A stretch of DNA of 64,000 bases from Pseudomonas sp. R4-35-07 (GTDB lineage Bacteria; Pseudomonadota; Gammaproteobacteria; Pseudomonadales; Pseudomonadaceae): contig NZ_CP027732.1 in assembly GCF_003852235.1 (NCBI RefSeq), positions 1,240,001-1,304,000 on the forward strand. The letters run 5' to 3'. A program made the translations under genes and the position numbers. The notes beneath the pieces were generated by a model, which had not been told where the DNA came from, searched no databases, and was given only the letters and a program-made list of their open reading frames with translations. The first letter of the stretch is position 1; each line of letters starts with the position of its first letter. Positions 17,535-26,451 of this stretch are shown piece after piece.

Positions 17535-18452
17535 TCAGCGCACCGCACTCACGCCATCGAGCGTCGAAAATGACGTGTCTTTGGCCGTCAGCAAGAAGTC
17601 ACGCATGTACGGCGCATCGAGCATGTCCGCCCGAATCCCCGCATACAGCGTGGCGAACAAACCTTTCTCGCCCAGCCGCTTGGCCTTCACATAACCGCGT
17701 GAGCTGTACTCGTGCAGCGCCCAGTGGGGCATGCCGCACACGCCACGGCCGCTGGCCACCAGTTGCATCATCATCACCGTGAGCTCCGAGGTGCGCACCT
17801 GGGCGGGTTCCACGTCGGCCGGCTCCAGGAAGCGGGTGAAGATGTCCAGGCGATCACGCTCCACCGGGTAGGTGATCAGGGTTTCCGTCAGCAGGTCTTG
17901 CGGCACGATGTAGGATTTATTCGCCAGCGGATGCTGATTGGCCACGGCGAGCATGGCTTCGTAGGTGAACAGCGGCACATAGGTGATGCCCGGCAGCTCC
18001 AGCGGGTCGGAGGTCACCACCAGGTCGAGGTCGCCACGGGCCAGGGCCGGCAGCGGCGCGAAGGCAAAGCCCGAGGCCAGGTCGAGCTCGACTTCGGGCC
18101 AGGCATCGCGGAACTGATCGATGGTCGGCATCAGCCACTGGAAGCAGCTGTGGCATTCGATGGCCATGTGCAGGCGCCCGGCGGTGCCGCCGGCCAGGCG
18201 TGCGATGTCGCGCTCGGCGCCGCGCAGCAGGGGCAGGGTGGCGTCCGCCAGTTGCAGCAGGCGCAGGCCGGCGCTGGTGAAACGCACCGGTTTGGTCTTG
18301 CGCACGAACAGCGGCATGCCCAGGCGCTCTTCCAGTTCCTTGAATTGGTGAGACAGCGCGGACTGGGTCAGGTGCAGGCGCTCGGCCGCCTCCACCAGGC
18401 TGTCGGCTTCGCGCAGGGCGTGCAGGGTCTTGAGGTGACGGATCTCGAGCAC
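17535..18452 (-). CDS. metR: LysR-type regulator MetR (methionine biosynthesis)
   Basis: A 305-residue LysR protein. The DNA-binding helix-turn-helix is in 'AAERLHLTQSALSHQFKELE', and the beginning 'MLEIRHLKTLHALREADSLV' closely follows E. coli MetR ('MIEVKHLKTLQALR'). The ligand domain retains 'MAIECHSCFQWLMP' and 'LITYPVERDRLDIF', both MetR hallmarks. MetR activates methionine genes such as metE with homocysteine as co-activator. No met gene lies beside it here, so its targets are elsewhere. It is transcribed away from the alpha/beta hydrolase at 18635. The shared 180 bases may hold its own control site, but no clear MetR box was seen. Confidence 0.9.
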   Translation of the reverse strand: MLEIRHLKTLHALREADSLVEAAERLHLTQSALSHQFKELEERLGMPLFVRKTKPVRFTSAGLRLLQLADATLPLLRGAERDIARLAGGTAGRLHMAIECHSCFQWLMPTIDQFRDAWPEVELDLASGFAFAPLPALARGDLDLVVTSDPLELPGITYVPLFTYEAMLAVANQHPLANKSYIVPQDLLTETLITYPVERDRLDIFTRFLEPADVEPAQVRTSELTVMMMQLVASGRGVCGMPHWALHEYSSRGYVKAKRLGEKGLFATLYAGIRADMLDAPYMRDFLLTAKDTSFSTLDGVSAVR

Positions 18453-18634
18453 GGGCTCTCCATGAAGACAATTTGTGATGAAGCGGAATGGCGTGAGTTT
18501 GTCTCATGTTGCCGCGCATGTCGACCAGTGCCGCCTAGCACTCTTCATCAAACTGTCATCGAACTGTGGCAGCGCGCTTGAACAAACTTCATCAGACTCG
18601 CGCTCTACTGGGGTTCTGCGTTTCGGTGTTTTTC

Positions 18635-19654
18635 ATGCGCGTGTTGCTTTTACTGGCCGCTCTGTTGTTCGGCCTGCCGTCTTTTGCGGCTTCTCGATGT
18701 GACGTCAATGTCCCGACCCAAACGGTCGACCTGGCTCAGGTAAGCATCGCCTACCAGAGTATCGGGCGTGCGTCCGACCCTGCCTTGCTGCTGGTGATGG
18801 GCCTGGGCGGGCAGTTGATCCACTGGCCTGACGAAGTGGTCGTCGCCCTGTGCCAGCAAGGTTTTCGGGTAATCCGCTACGACAACCGCGATGTTGGTCT
18901 GTCCACCTGGCGCCAGGCACCGGCCAGCGCCAATCTGACTTTCGAGGTGCTGCGCTACAAGCTCGGCCTGCCGGTGGCGGCGCCCTACACGCTGACCGAC
19001 ATGGCCGACGATGCCTTGGGTTTGATGGACGCATTGCAGGTCCGGCAATTTCATGTGCTGGGGGCGAGCATGGGCGGCATGATCGCCCAGCACCTGGCGG
19101 CGATGGCGCCGCAGCGGGTGGAAAGCCTGACCCTGATCATGACCAGCTCCGGCGCCGAAGGCCTGCCGGCCCCGAACGCGGCGTTGGTGCAGTTGCTGTC
19201 GCGACGCAGCGCGCCCAATCGCGAAGTCGCCCTGGAACAGCAAGCCGATCTGCTCGCCGCGCTGGGCAGCCCGAATGTGCAGGATGATCGCCAGGCATTG
19301 CTGCATCAGGCGGCGCTGTCCTATGACCGTGCCTTCAACCCCGAAGGCGTGAAGCGCCAGATCATGGCGATCCTCGCCGAGCCGAGCCGCGTGCCGTTGC
19401 TCAACCAGTTGCGGGTGCCGACCCTGGTGGTTCATGGCACCGCCGACCCGTTGCTGCCGGTGATGCACGGCGTTCATCTGGCCGCGCATATCCAGGGCAG
19501 CCAGTTGAAATTGATTCCAGGCCTGGCCCACCGTTTCCAGGAGGCGTTCAAGGCGCCGTTGCTGGCGGCGGTGCTGCCTTACCTGCAAGCCCATCGCGAA
19601 GATACCGCGCACTGGGCGCAGATCGACCTGGGCGAGCCTTCGAAGCTGCTGTGA
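18635..19654 (+). CDS. Exported alpha/beta-fold hydrolase
   Basis: A 339-residue serine hydrolase. The nucleophile elbow is '[11 protein letters not shown]' (GxSxG), with the oxyanion region '[16 protein letters not shown]' and an '[10 protein letters not shown]' strand-turn typical of the family. A late His in 'PGLAHRFQ' and an Asp in 'HGTADPLLP' complete the triad. The ATG at 18635 begins a convincing signal peptide ('[20 protein letters not shown]'). An in-frame GTG at 18566 would place 23 extra residues before it and is less likely. The natural substrate is unknown; esterase or lipase-like activity is the family default. Confidence 0.85.
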   Translation: MRVLLLLAALLFGLPSFAASRCDVNVPTQTVDLAQVSIAYQSIGRASDPALLLVMGLGGQLIHWPDEVVVALCQQGFRVIRYDNRDVGLSTWRQAPASANLTFEVLRYKLGLPVAAPYTLTDMADDALGLMDALQVRQFHVLGASMGGMIAQHLAAMAPQRVESLTLIMTSSGAEGLPAPNAALVQLLSRRSAPNREVALEQQADLLAALGSPNVQDDRQALLHQAALSYDRAFNPEGVKRQIMAILAEPSRVPLLNQLRVPTLVVHGTADPLLPVMHGVHLAAHIQGSQLKLIPGLAHRFQEAFKAPLLAAVLPYLQAHREDTAHWAQIDLGEPSKLL

Positions 19655-19710
19655 AGGTGGTGTATCGTGTCGCTTTTGCGGCGCATTAATGCCAGCGAGG
19701 TGGCCTGCCC

Positions 19711-20364
19711 ATGAGTACTCCCCTGAAAATCGATTTCATCAGCGACGTGTCTTGCCCCTGGTGCATCATCGGCCTGCGCGGCTTGACCGAGGCCCTTGAT
19801 GAGCTTGGCGCCGAGGTGCAGGCCGAGATTCATTTCCAGCCGTTCGAATTGAACCCGAACATGCCCGCGGACGGGCAAAACATCGTTGAGCACATCACCG
19901 AAAAATACGGCTCCAGCGCCGAAGAGTCCCAGGCCAACCGCGAGCGCATTCGCGACATGGGCGCCGCGTTGGGCTTTGCCTTTCGCACCGATGGCCAGAG
20001 CCGCATCTACAACACCTTCGATGCGCACCGCCTGTTGCATTGGGCCGGTACTGAAGGCTTGCAATACAACCTCAAGGAGGCGCTGTTCAAGGCCTATTTC
20101 ACCGACGGCCAGGACCCCTCCGACCACGCGACCCTGGCGATCATCGCCGAAAGCGTCGGCCTGGACCTCAAGCGCGCCGCCGAGATTCTCGCTAGCGACA
20201 AATACGCCGCCGAGGTGCGTGAGCAGGAGAAGCTGTGGATCACCCGTGGCGTGAGCTCGGTGCCGACCATCGTGTTCAACGACCAGTACGCCGTCAGCGG
20301 CGGGCAGCCGGCAGAAGCCTTTGTTGGGGCGATTCGCCAGATCATTAGTGAGTCCAAAAACTAA
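19711..20364 (+). CDS. DsbA-family oxidoreductase, FrnE-like
   Basis: A 217-residue cytoplasmic thioredoxin-fold protein. The active site is C15-P-W-C18 in '[13 protein letters not shown]', with a helical insertion and the cis-proline region '[14 protein letters not shown]'. It has no signal peptide, unlike periplasmic DsbA. This matches the FrnE/2-hydroxychromene-isomerase-like branch, whose members act as cytosolic disulfide oxidoreductases. It follows the hydrolase by 56 bases and ends at a REPIN, so it may be co-transcribed with that gene. Confidence 0.9.
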   Translation: MSTPLKIDFISDVSCPWCIIGLRGLTEALDELGAEVQAEIHFQPFELNPNMPADGQNIVEHITEKYGSSAEESQANRERIRDMGAALGFAFRTDGQSRIYNTFDAHRLLHWAGTEGLQYNLKEALFKAYFTDGQDPSDHATLAIIAESVGLDLKRAAEILASDKYAAEVREQEKLWITRGVSSVPTIVFNDQYAVSGGQPAEAFVGAIRQIISESKN

Positions 20365-20380
20365 AGCCAGACACCGATCA

Positions 20381-20474
20381 AAATGTGGGAGGGGGCTTGC
20401 CCCCGATTACGGTGTGTCAGTCACCAATAGTTGGCTGACACACTGCTATCGGGGGCAAGCCCCCTCCCACATTT
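20381..20474. repeat. REPIN, GTGGGAGGGGGCTTG family
   Basis: A near-perfect inverted pair ('AAATGTGGGAGGGGGCTTGC' and its complement) about 50 bases apart, located right after the FrnE-like gene. Confidence 0.9.
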
Positions 20475-20579
20475 TGATCTGCGCTGGTCTGAATATCTCC
20501 CTGGCCCATCCCTTGCATTGACCCCCTAAAGCCCACCCGGTCTGCGGTTGGGCGCTGCCATTAGGGATGAAACACTGCC

Positions 20580-21500
20580 TTGAACATTCTTGACCTCGAC
20601 CACAGCCTCACCGCTCAGGCGCCGATTGCCCAGCGGTTGGCCAGCGGCCGGGCCACGCGCCTGGATCTGCTGGACCTGGGCCCGAAGCTGCGCCTGTGGT
20701 CCACCGAAAAAACCTGGAAACGTTTCGTCGAGCGCCTGGCCCAGCGGCCACGGCCCAGGGATGCGCGCCCGGAAATCCTGTTCGTCGGCTCCGGCGACTA
20801 TCACCACCTCACGCCAGCGTTTCTCGCCGACTTGAAAGAACCCATCAGCCTGATCCACTTCGACAACCACCCCGACTGGGTGCGCTTTGCGCCCAAGCGC
20901 CACTGTGGTTCGTGGGTCAACCGCGCGCTGAAGATGCCGGCGATCAAACGCATCGTCACCCTGGGCCCCTGCAGTGACGACCTGCATAACCCGCAACTGC
21001 GCGGCGCTAACCTCGGCGCCCTCAAGCGCGGGCAGTTGCAGCTGTTCCCCTGGCAGCACCCGCCCTCGAAAGTCTGGGGCCGGGTTGGCGATGGCGCCGG
21101 GCACCGACAGCAGGAAAATCACCTGCACTGGCGCAACCTGGCGGAGCTGGACTGGGCCACGTTCCTGGACCAGATGATCGCCAGCCTGCCCACCGAAGCG
21201 GTCTGGATCACCCTCGACAAAGACGTGCTCGCCAGTGAAGACGCCGCCACCAATTGGGACCAGGGCGGCATGCGCCTGAGCCACTTGCTCCAGGCCCTGC
21301 GGGCGTTGGCCGCGCATAAACGCATCATTGGTATCGACGTGTGCGGCGAGTTCGCCGCGCCTGCCTTCAGCAACGCGTTCAAGCGCTGGGAAGCCAAGTC
21401 CGACCAGCCCCCGCCCGAGCGCTGGAGCGCGCAGGATTTGCAGCGCAATGCCGCGACCAATGCGGCGCTGATCGATCTGTTCGAGGAGTTGTTCCCGTGA
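20580..21500 (+). CDS. Arginase/UPF0489-like protein
   Basis: A 306-residue protein with an arginase-like layout. Acidic metal-site motifs are visible as 'LIHFDNHPDWV' and 'VWITLDKDVL', and 'IIGIDVCGEF' resembles a third ligand strand. The start is the TTG at 20580 giving 'MNILDLDHSL'. The nearest purine-rich site (AGGGA) is rather far, about 13 bases, so the start is somewhat uncertain. The reaction is unknown; ureohydrolase activity is possible but unproved. Its stop overlaps the GTG of the first small membrane protein, making a three-gene coupled operon of one soluble enzyme and two transporter halves. Confidence 0.75.
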   Translation: MNILDLDHSLTAQAPIAQRLASGRATRLDLLDLGPKLRLWSTEKTWKRFVERLAQRPRPRDARPEILFVGSGDYHHLTPAFLADLKEPISLIHFDNHPDWVRFAPKRHCGSWVNRALKMPAIKRIVTLGPCSDDLHNPQLRGANLGALKRGQLQLFPWQHPPSKVWGRVGDGAGHRQQENHLHWRNLAELDWATFLDQMIASLPTEAVWITLDKDVLASEDAATNWDQGGMRLSHLLQALRALAAHKRIIGIDVCGEFAAPAFSNAFKRWEAKSDQPPPERWSAQDLQRNAATNAALIDLFEELFP

Positions 21501-21877
21501 GCCTGACCGTCATGATGTTGCTGGCGCTTTCCATCGTGCTCGATGTGGTCGGCCAGCTGTGTTTCAAACTGGGCGTGGACCGTTTGCCGCAACTCGATGG
21601 CGGTTTCCGTCTGCGCGCGTTCTGGGGCCAGGTGTTCAATGCGCCGCTGCTCTGGGCCGGCATCGGCGCCTATGTGATCGAGTTTTTCGTCTGGCTCGAA
21701 GCCTTGTCCCGTGCGCCATTGAGCCTGCTGTTTCCGCTTGCGGCGTTGGCCTATTGCCTGGTGGTGCTGGCAGGCAGGGTAGTGCTCAAGGAAACCGTCA
21801 GCCGACGCCGTTGGCTGGGCACGCTGGTGATTACCTTCGGCGTGATGTTGGTGGCGATTGCGGGGGGCCAGGCATGA
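21497..21877 (+). CDS. Small DMT/SMR-type membrane protein, first of a pair
   Basis: A 126-residue inner-membrane protein with four hydrophobic helices, beginning 'MSLTVMMLLALSIVLDVVGQ'. The 'GAYVIEFFVWLEALSRAPLS' segment and 'FPLAALAYCLVVLAG' match the half-size EamA/ArnE-type drug/metabolite transporters, which usually pair as dimers. The start is GTG, overlapping the preceding stop as GTGA. The stop overlaps the next gene's ATG. It probably forms a heterodimer with the product of 21874-22278. Confidence 0.8.
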   Translation: MSLTVMMLLALSIVLDVVGQLCFKLGVDRLPQLDGGFRLRAFWGQVFNAPLLWAGIGAYVIEFFVWLEALSRAPLSLLFPLAALAYCLVVLAGRVVLKETVSRRRWLGTLVITFGVMLVAIAGGQA

Positions 21878-22278
21878 GTACGCAAACCGTCGACGCGGGC
21901 TGGTTGCATGGGCGGCTTGGCACGCTGGTGCTGTGGGCGCTGTTGATCGCCACTGAAAGTGCCGGGCAGCTGTTTACCAAGGTGGCCGGTGATCAATTGG
22001 GGCAGATGGATTTCACCTGGCAGTGGCTGGCGGATGTCGCGCGCAACCCGGGGATTCTGGCGGCGATTGCCAGTTATATCAGCGCGTTTTTCGTGTGGAT
22101 GCTGATCCTGCGGCGCAGCAGTTTGTCGTTGGCCTTTCCGTTGAGTTCGCTGGTGTTTGTGGCGGTACTGCTGGGGTCTTGGCTGGGGTTGGGGGAGCAC
22201 ATCAGCCCGCTGCACTGGGTGGGAGTTGCGGTGATCATTGCTGGTATCGCCCTGCTGGCCGAGGGCGAAGAGAACTGA
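21874..22278 (+). CDS. Small DMT/SMR-type membrane protein, second of a pair
   Basis: A 134-residue partner of the previous protein, with the same four-helix plan and parallel motifs ('ATESAGQLFTKVAGDQLGQM', 'ASYISAFFVWMLILRRSSLS', 'AFPLSSLVFVAVLLGSWLGL'). The paired arrangement, with a 4-base ATGA overlap, is typical of obligate heterodimeric SMR-like exporters. The co-encoded arginase-like enzyme suggests that a nitrogenous compound is made or degraded and exported, but this is inference. A REPIN follows the stop. Confidence 0.8.
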   Translation: MSTQTVDAGWLHGRLGTLVLWALLIATESAGQLFTKVAGDQLGQMDFTWQWLADVARNPGILAAIASYISAFFVWMLILRRSSLSLAFPLSSLVFVAVLLGSWLGLGEHISPLHWVGVAVIIAGIALLAEGEEN

Positions 22279-22289
22279 AACACGATCCC

Positions 22290-22383
22290 GTGTGGGAGGG
22301 GGCTTGCCCCCGATTGCGGTGTACCAGTCAGCCATTTTTTAACTGACAGACCGCCATCGGGAGCAAGCCCCCTCCCACATTTT
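22290..22383. repeat. REPIN, GTGGGAGGGGGCTTG family
   Basis: An inverted REP pair between the convergent ends of the DMT pair and the MipA/OmpV gene. Confidence 0.9.
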
Positions 22384-22395
22384 GACCGAGGTGAA

Positions 22396-23151
22396 TCAAT
22401 CGAAGGTGTAGCTGATCGCCGTCTGCACCTGGCCCTGATTCACCGCGCCGGCTTGCCTGACAATGCTGCTGTTGGCCGCCGAGCCGACCAGGTGCACCCA
22501 ACTCGCGCTGGTCAGCAATGACCAGTTGCGCGCCAGGGGGAACTGGAAGCTTTGGCTCAAGGTGACGTTCTGGAAACCGCCACTGGCGTTATAGGCCTTG
22601 AACCCCGTGGCGGCCGCCTCGTTATCGTCCACCCCGAAAAATGTCTGGTTCTGGCGCGCGTCGGCAAAATGCGCGATCAACCCGCTGCTGCCGATAATCC
22701 CACCGCCCAGCGGGTAACCGAGTTCACCGCCGACCTTGCCCAGCACCCCGCTCTGGGAATGACCACCGCCCACGGCCTGGCCCAGCTGCGCGTAGACCCG
22801 CCAGAAATCGGCCGGCGCGTACTGGACGAAACCGCCGACCTCGGCCATGTCCGACACATTGCGCAGGCCTTGCAGCGCGCCGTTGGAGGTACGCCCTGAC
22901 AAATAATTGATGTACGGGCCGGCGGTGAGGCCGTGGGCGTTCAGCGCGCTCCAGGTCAAGCCGTCATCGGTGCTCAGGCTGAGGTCACCCCAGTCCAGGT
23001 CCAGGTAGGGCACGGGGCGGGTTTCGTAGCGGCTGCCGGTCGGGTCGTGGGGTTGGTAGCTGACGCCTGCGCCGACGTCTGCGGTGATGCCACCGGCCTG
23101 GGCGCTCAGGCTCAGCAGTCCGACGAGTGCAGCGCATGTGATCCTCAACAT
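22396..23151 (-). CDS. MipA/OmpV-family outer-membrane protein
   Basis: A 251-residue exported protein with a signal peptide ('MLRITCAALVGLLSLSAQAG') and alternating beta-strand patterns. The family look is shown by 'GAGVSYQPHDPTGSRYETRP' near the mature N-terminus, 'NAHGLTAGPYINYLSGR', 'GVDDNEAAATGFKAYNASGG' and the C-terminal 'QTAISYTF-D'. Members are beta-barrel proteins linked to antibiotic response or murein scaffold in other species. I start at the ATG at 23151 because it begins the signal peptide; the longer frame adds 21 residues. It is divergent from the sigma-54 operon, and the shared region contains the palindrome at 23229-23257, so it may share its control. Confidence 0.85.
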   Translation of the reverse strand: MLRITCAALVGLLSLSAQAGGITADVGAGVSYQPHDPTGSRYETRPVPYLDLDWGDLSLSTDDGLTWSALNAHGLTAGPYINYLSGRTSNGALQGLRNVSDMAEVGGFVQYAPADFWRVYAQLGQAVGGGHSQSGVLGKVGGELGYPLGGGIIGSSGLIAHFADARQNQTFFGVDDNEAAATGFKAYNASGGFQNVTLSQSFQFPLARNWSLLTSASWVHLVGSAANSSIVRQAGAVNQGQVQTAISYTFD

Positions 23152-23228
23152 GGTCACAGTTCCTGGGTGAGTGGACAGGCGCGCATGAACGCGCAAACCC
23201 TGGCGCCTGCGCAAGCACTCATCTTGTT

Positions 23229-23257
23229 TGTAGCAAGCTACAAAAATTGTAGCTTGC
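23229..23257. promoter_or_regulatory. Palindromic enhancer candidate for the sigma-54 operon
   Basis: An 11-base perfect inverted repeat, GCAAGCTACAA-aaa-TTGTAGCTTGC, occupies 23233-23257. An overlapping TGTAGC-aa-GCTACA lies at 23229-23242, so TGTAGC half-sites recur 19 bases apart. It lies 60-88 bases before the -24/-12 promoter, the usual place for an NtrC-type activator site. The binding protein is inferred to be the regulator encoded at 29344-30741. A site for MipA/OmpV control is an alternative. Confidence 0.6.
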
Positions 23258-23316
23258 GGCCCACCTATCGCCCGAAATATCCGGCAAAGCCCCAGCCCCG
23301 CTGGGCTTTAGCCAAT

Positions 23317-23332
23317 TGGCACGCTCCCTGCT
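23317..23332 (+). promoter_or_regulatory. Sigma-54 (RpoN) -24/-12 promoter
   Basis: TGGCACG-CTCC-CTGCT matches the consensus TGGCACG-N4-TTGCW at all but one position (T to C) with exact spacing. Transcription would begin near 23,342, leaving a leader of about 40 bases before the HAD phosphatase ATG at 23384. Confidence 0.75.
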
Positions 23333-23383
23333 CTACCGGTAAGGCAAGCGCATACAGCGCGCCTCTTTCCAAAGGTAGACGCA

Positions 23384-24082
23384 ATGATCCAATGGCATAT
23401 CGTGTGTGACTTCGACGGGACCATCACCCCCACCGATGTCATCGACAACGTCCTCCAACGCTTCGCCGGCCCCGAATGGGAAACCATCGAACAGGAATGG
23501 CTGGACGGGCATATCGGCTCACGCGAATGCCTGAGCCGCCAACTGGCGCTGATCAAGGCGACCCCGAGCGAGCTGCTGGCCTATTTCGACAGTGTCGAGA
23601 TCGACCCGGACTTCCCGGACTTCGTCGATCACGTCATGGGCCTGGGCGCGACCATCGAAGTGGTCAGCGACGGCATCGAGCAGGGTATCGCGCGCATTCT
23701 GTCGCGCAACTACGTGACCTTGCTGCCGATCCTCGCCAACCGTCTGCGCCAGGTCGACCAGAACAGCTGGCGCATTGACTTCCCGTACGCAAGCGCTGCC
23801 TGCCGCGCCGCTTCCGGCAACTGCAAATGCAAATCCACGCCGCGCAACAAGCGCGTGCTGGTGATCGGCGACGGCAAGTCCGATATGTGCGTGGCCTCCA
23901 CCGCCGACTTCGTGTTCGCCAAGGGCAGCCTCGCCGAGTATTGCATCGCCCACCAGATTCCCCATGCGCGCTTCGACACCTTTGCCGAAGTGCCTGCATT
24001 GCTGGCGCAACTGCCACAAGGCATCGCCGCCAACGCCACCTCCTTTACTGCCGACACTCAGGAAATTTTCCATCATGTCTGA
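23384..24082 (+). CDS. HAD-IB phosphatase, MtnX-like
   Basis: A 232-residue HAD-superfamily phosphatase. The nucleophile motif is 'VCDFDGTITPTDV' (D9, D11), motif II is in 'TIEVVSDGIEQG', and motifs III/IV are in 'VLVIGDGKSDMCVA'. A Cys-rich insert ('AACRAASGNCKCKS') lies before the last motif. It resembles MtnX, which removes phosphate from a methionine-salvage intermediate, but no other mtn gene is nearby. It is the first gene after the sigma-54 promoter. Its last 8 bases overlap the aminotransferase start, so the phosphatase probably acts in the same pathway. Confidence 0.88.
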   Translation: MIQWHIVCDFDGTITPTDVIDNVLQRFAGPEWETIEQEWLDGHIGSRECLSRQLALIKATPSELLAYFDSVEIDPDFPDFVDHVMGLGATIEVVSDGIEQGIARILSRNYVTLLPILANRLRQVDQNSWRIDFPYASAACRAASGNCKCKSTPRNKRVLVIGDGKSDMCVASTADFVFAKGSLAEYCIAHQIPHARFDTFAEVPALLAQLPQGIAANATSFTADTQEIFHHV

Positions 24083-25469
24083 TATCCGTATCGCTACCAC
24101 TGAAGACCAGATCCTTCTGGATAAAGAAGCCAAGTACTGCTCCTACGGCGACACCGTGCATTACATCGAGCCGCCGCGTATTTTCAGCCGTTGCGAAGGT
24201 TCCTACGTGTGGGACACCGAAGACCAGGCCTACCTCGACCTGCAAATGTGGTACTCGGCCGTCAACTTCGGCTACGCAAACCCGCGGCTGAATAACGCAC
24301 TGAAGCAACAGATCGACACCCTGCCGCAGATTGCCAGCCAGTACCTGCACAAGGGCAAGATCGAGCTGTCGGAAATGATCGCGGTGGACGCCAAGAACAA
24401 GTTTGGCCTCGACGGTCGCGTGCACTTCAACGTCGGTGGTTCGCAGTCGATTGAAGACTCGTTGAAAGTGGTGCGTAACGCGTCCAACGGCAAGAGCCTG
24501 ATGTTCGCCTTCGAGGGCGGCTACCACGGGCGCACCCTCGGTGCCTCGTCGATCACCTCCAGCTTCCGCTACCGTCGCCGCTATGGTCACTTTGGCGAGC
24601 GCGCCAACTTCATCCCGTTCCCTTATCACTTCCGTGGCCCGAAAGGCATGACCAAGGAAGAGTACGGCAGCCACTGTGTGCAGCAATTTGCGCGGTTGTT
24701 CGAGACTGAATACAACGGCGTCTGGGACCCGAAAACCAACCAGTGCGAATACGCGGCGTTCTACGTCGAGCCGATCCAGGGCACCGGCGGCTACGTGATC
24801 CCGCCGATGAACTTCTATCGCGAACTCAAGCATGTGCTGGACCAGCACGGCATTTTGATGGTCAGCGACGAAATCCAGATGGGTTTCTACCGCACCGGCA
24901 AACTGTGGTCGATCGAGCACTTCGACGTGCAGCCGGACGTGATCGTGTTCGGCAAGGCGCTGACCAACGGCCTCAACCCGCTGGGCGGCATCTGGGCCCG
25001 TGAAGAGTTGATCAACCCGAAAATCTTCCCGCCAGGTTCGACCCACTCCACCTTCGCCTCCAACCCTTTGGGCACCGCGGTCGGCCTGGAAATGTTCAAG
25101 ATGACCAGCGAGGTCGACTACGGCGCGATGGTCATGGCCAAGGGTAAATACTTCCTCGAAGGCCTGCAGGACTTGCAGAAACGTTTTCCGATCATCGGCG
25201 ACGTCGACGGCCTGGGCCTGGCGCTGCGCTGCGAAATCTGCGGCCCGGACGGTTTCACCCCAGACAAGGCAACCCTGGACTACATGGTCGAGGAGGGCAT
25301 GAAAGGCGACATGCTGGTGGATGGCCAAAAGCTCGGCCTGATCCTCGACGTGGGCGGCTACTACAAGAACGTGATCACCCTGGCGCCGTCCCTGGAAATC
25401 AGCTACCCGGAAATCGACCTGGGCCTGAAGCTGCTCGAGCAACTGCTGGTGCGAGCGACCACACGGTGA
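24075..25469 (+). CDS. Class III PLP-dependent aminotransferase
   Basis: A 464-residue fold-type I omega-aminotransferase. The PLP lysine is K294 in 'VIVFGKALTNGLNPLGG'. Preceding 'LMVSDEIQMGFYRTG' is the cofactor-binding Asp motif, and 'FEGGYHGRTLGASSITSS' and 'GSTHSTFASNPLGTA' are further family signatures. I chose the ATG at 24075 ('MSDIRIATTEDQILLD'), because the longer frame lies inside the phosphatase gene. The substrate is not predictable, but the neighbours suggest an amine or amino-acid product that is then acylated. It overlaps the following hydrolase by 4 bases (GTGA). Confidence 0.92.
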   Translation: MSDIRIATTEDQILLDKEAKYCSYGDTVHYIEPPRIFSRCEGSYVWDTEDQAYLDLQMWYSAVNFGYANPRLNNALKQQIDTLPQIASQYLHKGKIELSEMIAVDAKNKFGLDGRVHFNVGGSQSIEDSLKVVRNASNGKSLMFAFEGGYHGRTLGASSITSSFRYRRRYGHFGERANFIPFPYHFRGPKGMTKEEYGSHCVQQFARLFETEYNGVWDPKTNQCEYAAFYVEPIQGTGGYVIPPMNFYRELKHVLDQHGILMVSDEIQMGFYRTGKLWSIEHFDVQPDVIVFGKALTNGLNPLGGIWAREELINPKIFPPGSTHSTFASNPLGTAVGLEMFKMTSEVDYGAMVMAKGKYFLEGLQDLQKRFPIIGDVDGLGLALRCEICGPDGFTPDKATLDYMVEEGMKGDMLVDGQKLGLILDVGGYYKNVITLAPSLEISYPEIDLGLKLLEQLLVRATTR

Positions 25470-26314
25470 GTGTCGGCGAGATCGACCTCGGTGAAGGTGA
25501 TGCCGGCTTCGTTCTCGGTGCTGGTCCGGTCGGGATCCTGTTGATCCACGGCCTGACCGGCACCCCGACGGAATTGCGCCAGGTCGCCAGGGGGCTGGTC
25601 AAGGCGGGCAACTGCACGGTGTACGTGCCCACCCTGGCCGGGCACTGCGGTGATAACAGCGACTTGCAGGCCACCGGCTGGCGCGACTGGTACGAAGGGG
25701 TGCGCAAGACCTTCGCACAGATCGAGCGGCGTCACGCGCAAGTGTTCGTTGGCGGCTTGTCCATGGGCGCGGTGATGTCGATGTATGTGGCTGCCGAACA
25801 CCCTGGGCGGGTTGCCGGGCTGCTGATGTACTCCACCACCTTGAAGTACGACGGCTGGAGCATCAATAAACTGGCGTTTCTCACGCCGTTGCTGATGAAG
25901 ATTCCGTTCGGCGTGCACCTGTGCAGCTTCGAAGAAAAGCCGCCCTACGGCATCAAGAACGAACGCCTGCGGGCCGTCGTCGAGCGGCAGATGAAGCAAG
26001 GCGAAAGCAGCGAGGCGGGGTTGTTGACCATGGAAGGCATTACTGTGCGCGAGTTGCACCGCCTGAACGCCGTGGTCAGGAAACGCATGCCCGAGGTCAA
26101 GGTACCGACGCTGGTGCTGCACTCCATCGAGGACGACATCACCAGCCGCTGGAACGCCGATTATGTGGAGCGCCACCTCGGTGGCCCGGTGACCAAGATC
26201 CTGCTGGATAACTGTTACCACATGATCACCGTCGACCTGCAATACCGCCGGGTGATCGAGTTGAGTGCCGCGTTTATCGAGCAGCATTCGGTGCAACTCA
26301 ATCGTGTGGCCTGA
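25466..26314 (+). CDS. Alpha/beta hydrolase, carboxylesterase-like
   Basis: A 282-residue cytoplasmic hydrolase of the Est30/monoacylglycerol-lipase type. 'GILLIHGLTGTPTELR' is the oxyanion-hole strand, 'FVGGLSMGAVMS' the nucleophile elbow, and the late 'NCYHMITVD' carries the catalytic His. The start is GTG at 25466, overlapping the aminotransferase stop. It could act on an ester, thioester or acylated intermediate of the same pathway. There is no signal peptide. Confidence 0.88.
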   Translation: MSVGEIDLGEGDAGFVLGAGPVGILLIHGLTGTPTELRQVARGLVKAGNCTVYVPTLAGHCGDNSDLQATGWRDWYEGVRKTFAQIERRHAQVFVGGLSMGAVMSMYVAAEHPGRVAGLLMYSTTLKYDGWSINKLAFLTPLLMKIPFGVHLCSFEEKPPYGIKNERLRAVVERQMKQGESSEAGLLTMEGITVRELHRLNAVVRKRMPEVKVPTLVLHSIEDDITSRWNADYVERHLGGPVTKILLDNCYHMITVDLQYRRVIELSAAFIEQHSVQLNRVA

Positions 26315-26324
26315 CCCGCCTACC

Positions 26325-26425
26325 TGTAGGAGCGAGCTTGCTCGCGAATGTCGTTAACGATAACGCGTACTGCCAGGCTGAGTACGTTGTCTGGGCGATC
26401 TTCGCGAGCAAGCTCGCTCCTACAG
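26325..26425. repeat. REPIN, GTAGGAGCGAGCTTGCTCGC family
   Basis: A second REP family: 'CTGTAGGAGCGAGCTTGCTC' and its inverse about 55 bases apart. It lies inside the presumed operon, between the hydrolase and the acetyltransferase, where it could affect mRNA stability. Confidence 0.9.
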
Positions 26426-26451
26426 GGATGCGGTATCGATAAGGAAAAACT

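Noticed and set aside
23384..24082. Calling the HAD phosphatase a methionine-salvage MtnX
   Set aside because: The resemblance is only to the HAD-IB core. No mtnA, B, C, D or K gene is in the window, and the neighbours are an aminotransferase and acyltransferase under sigma-54 control.
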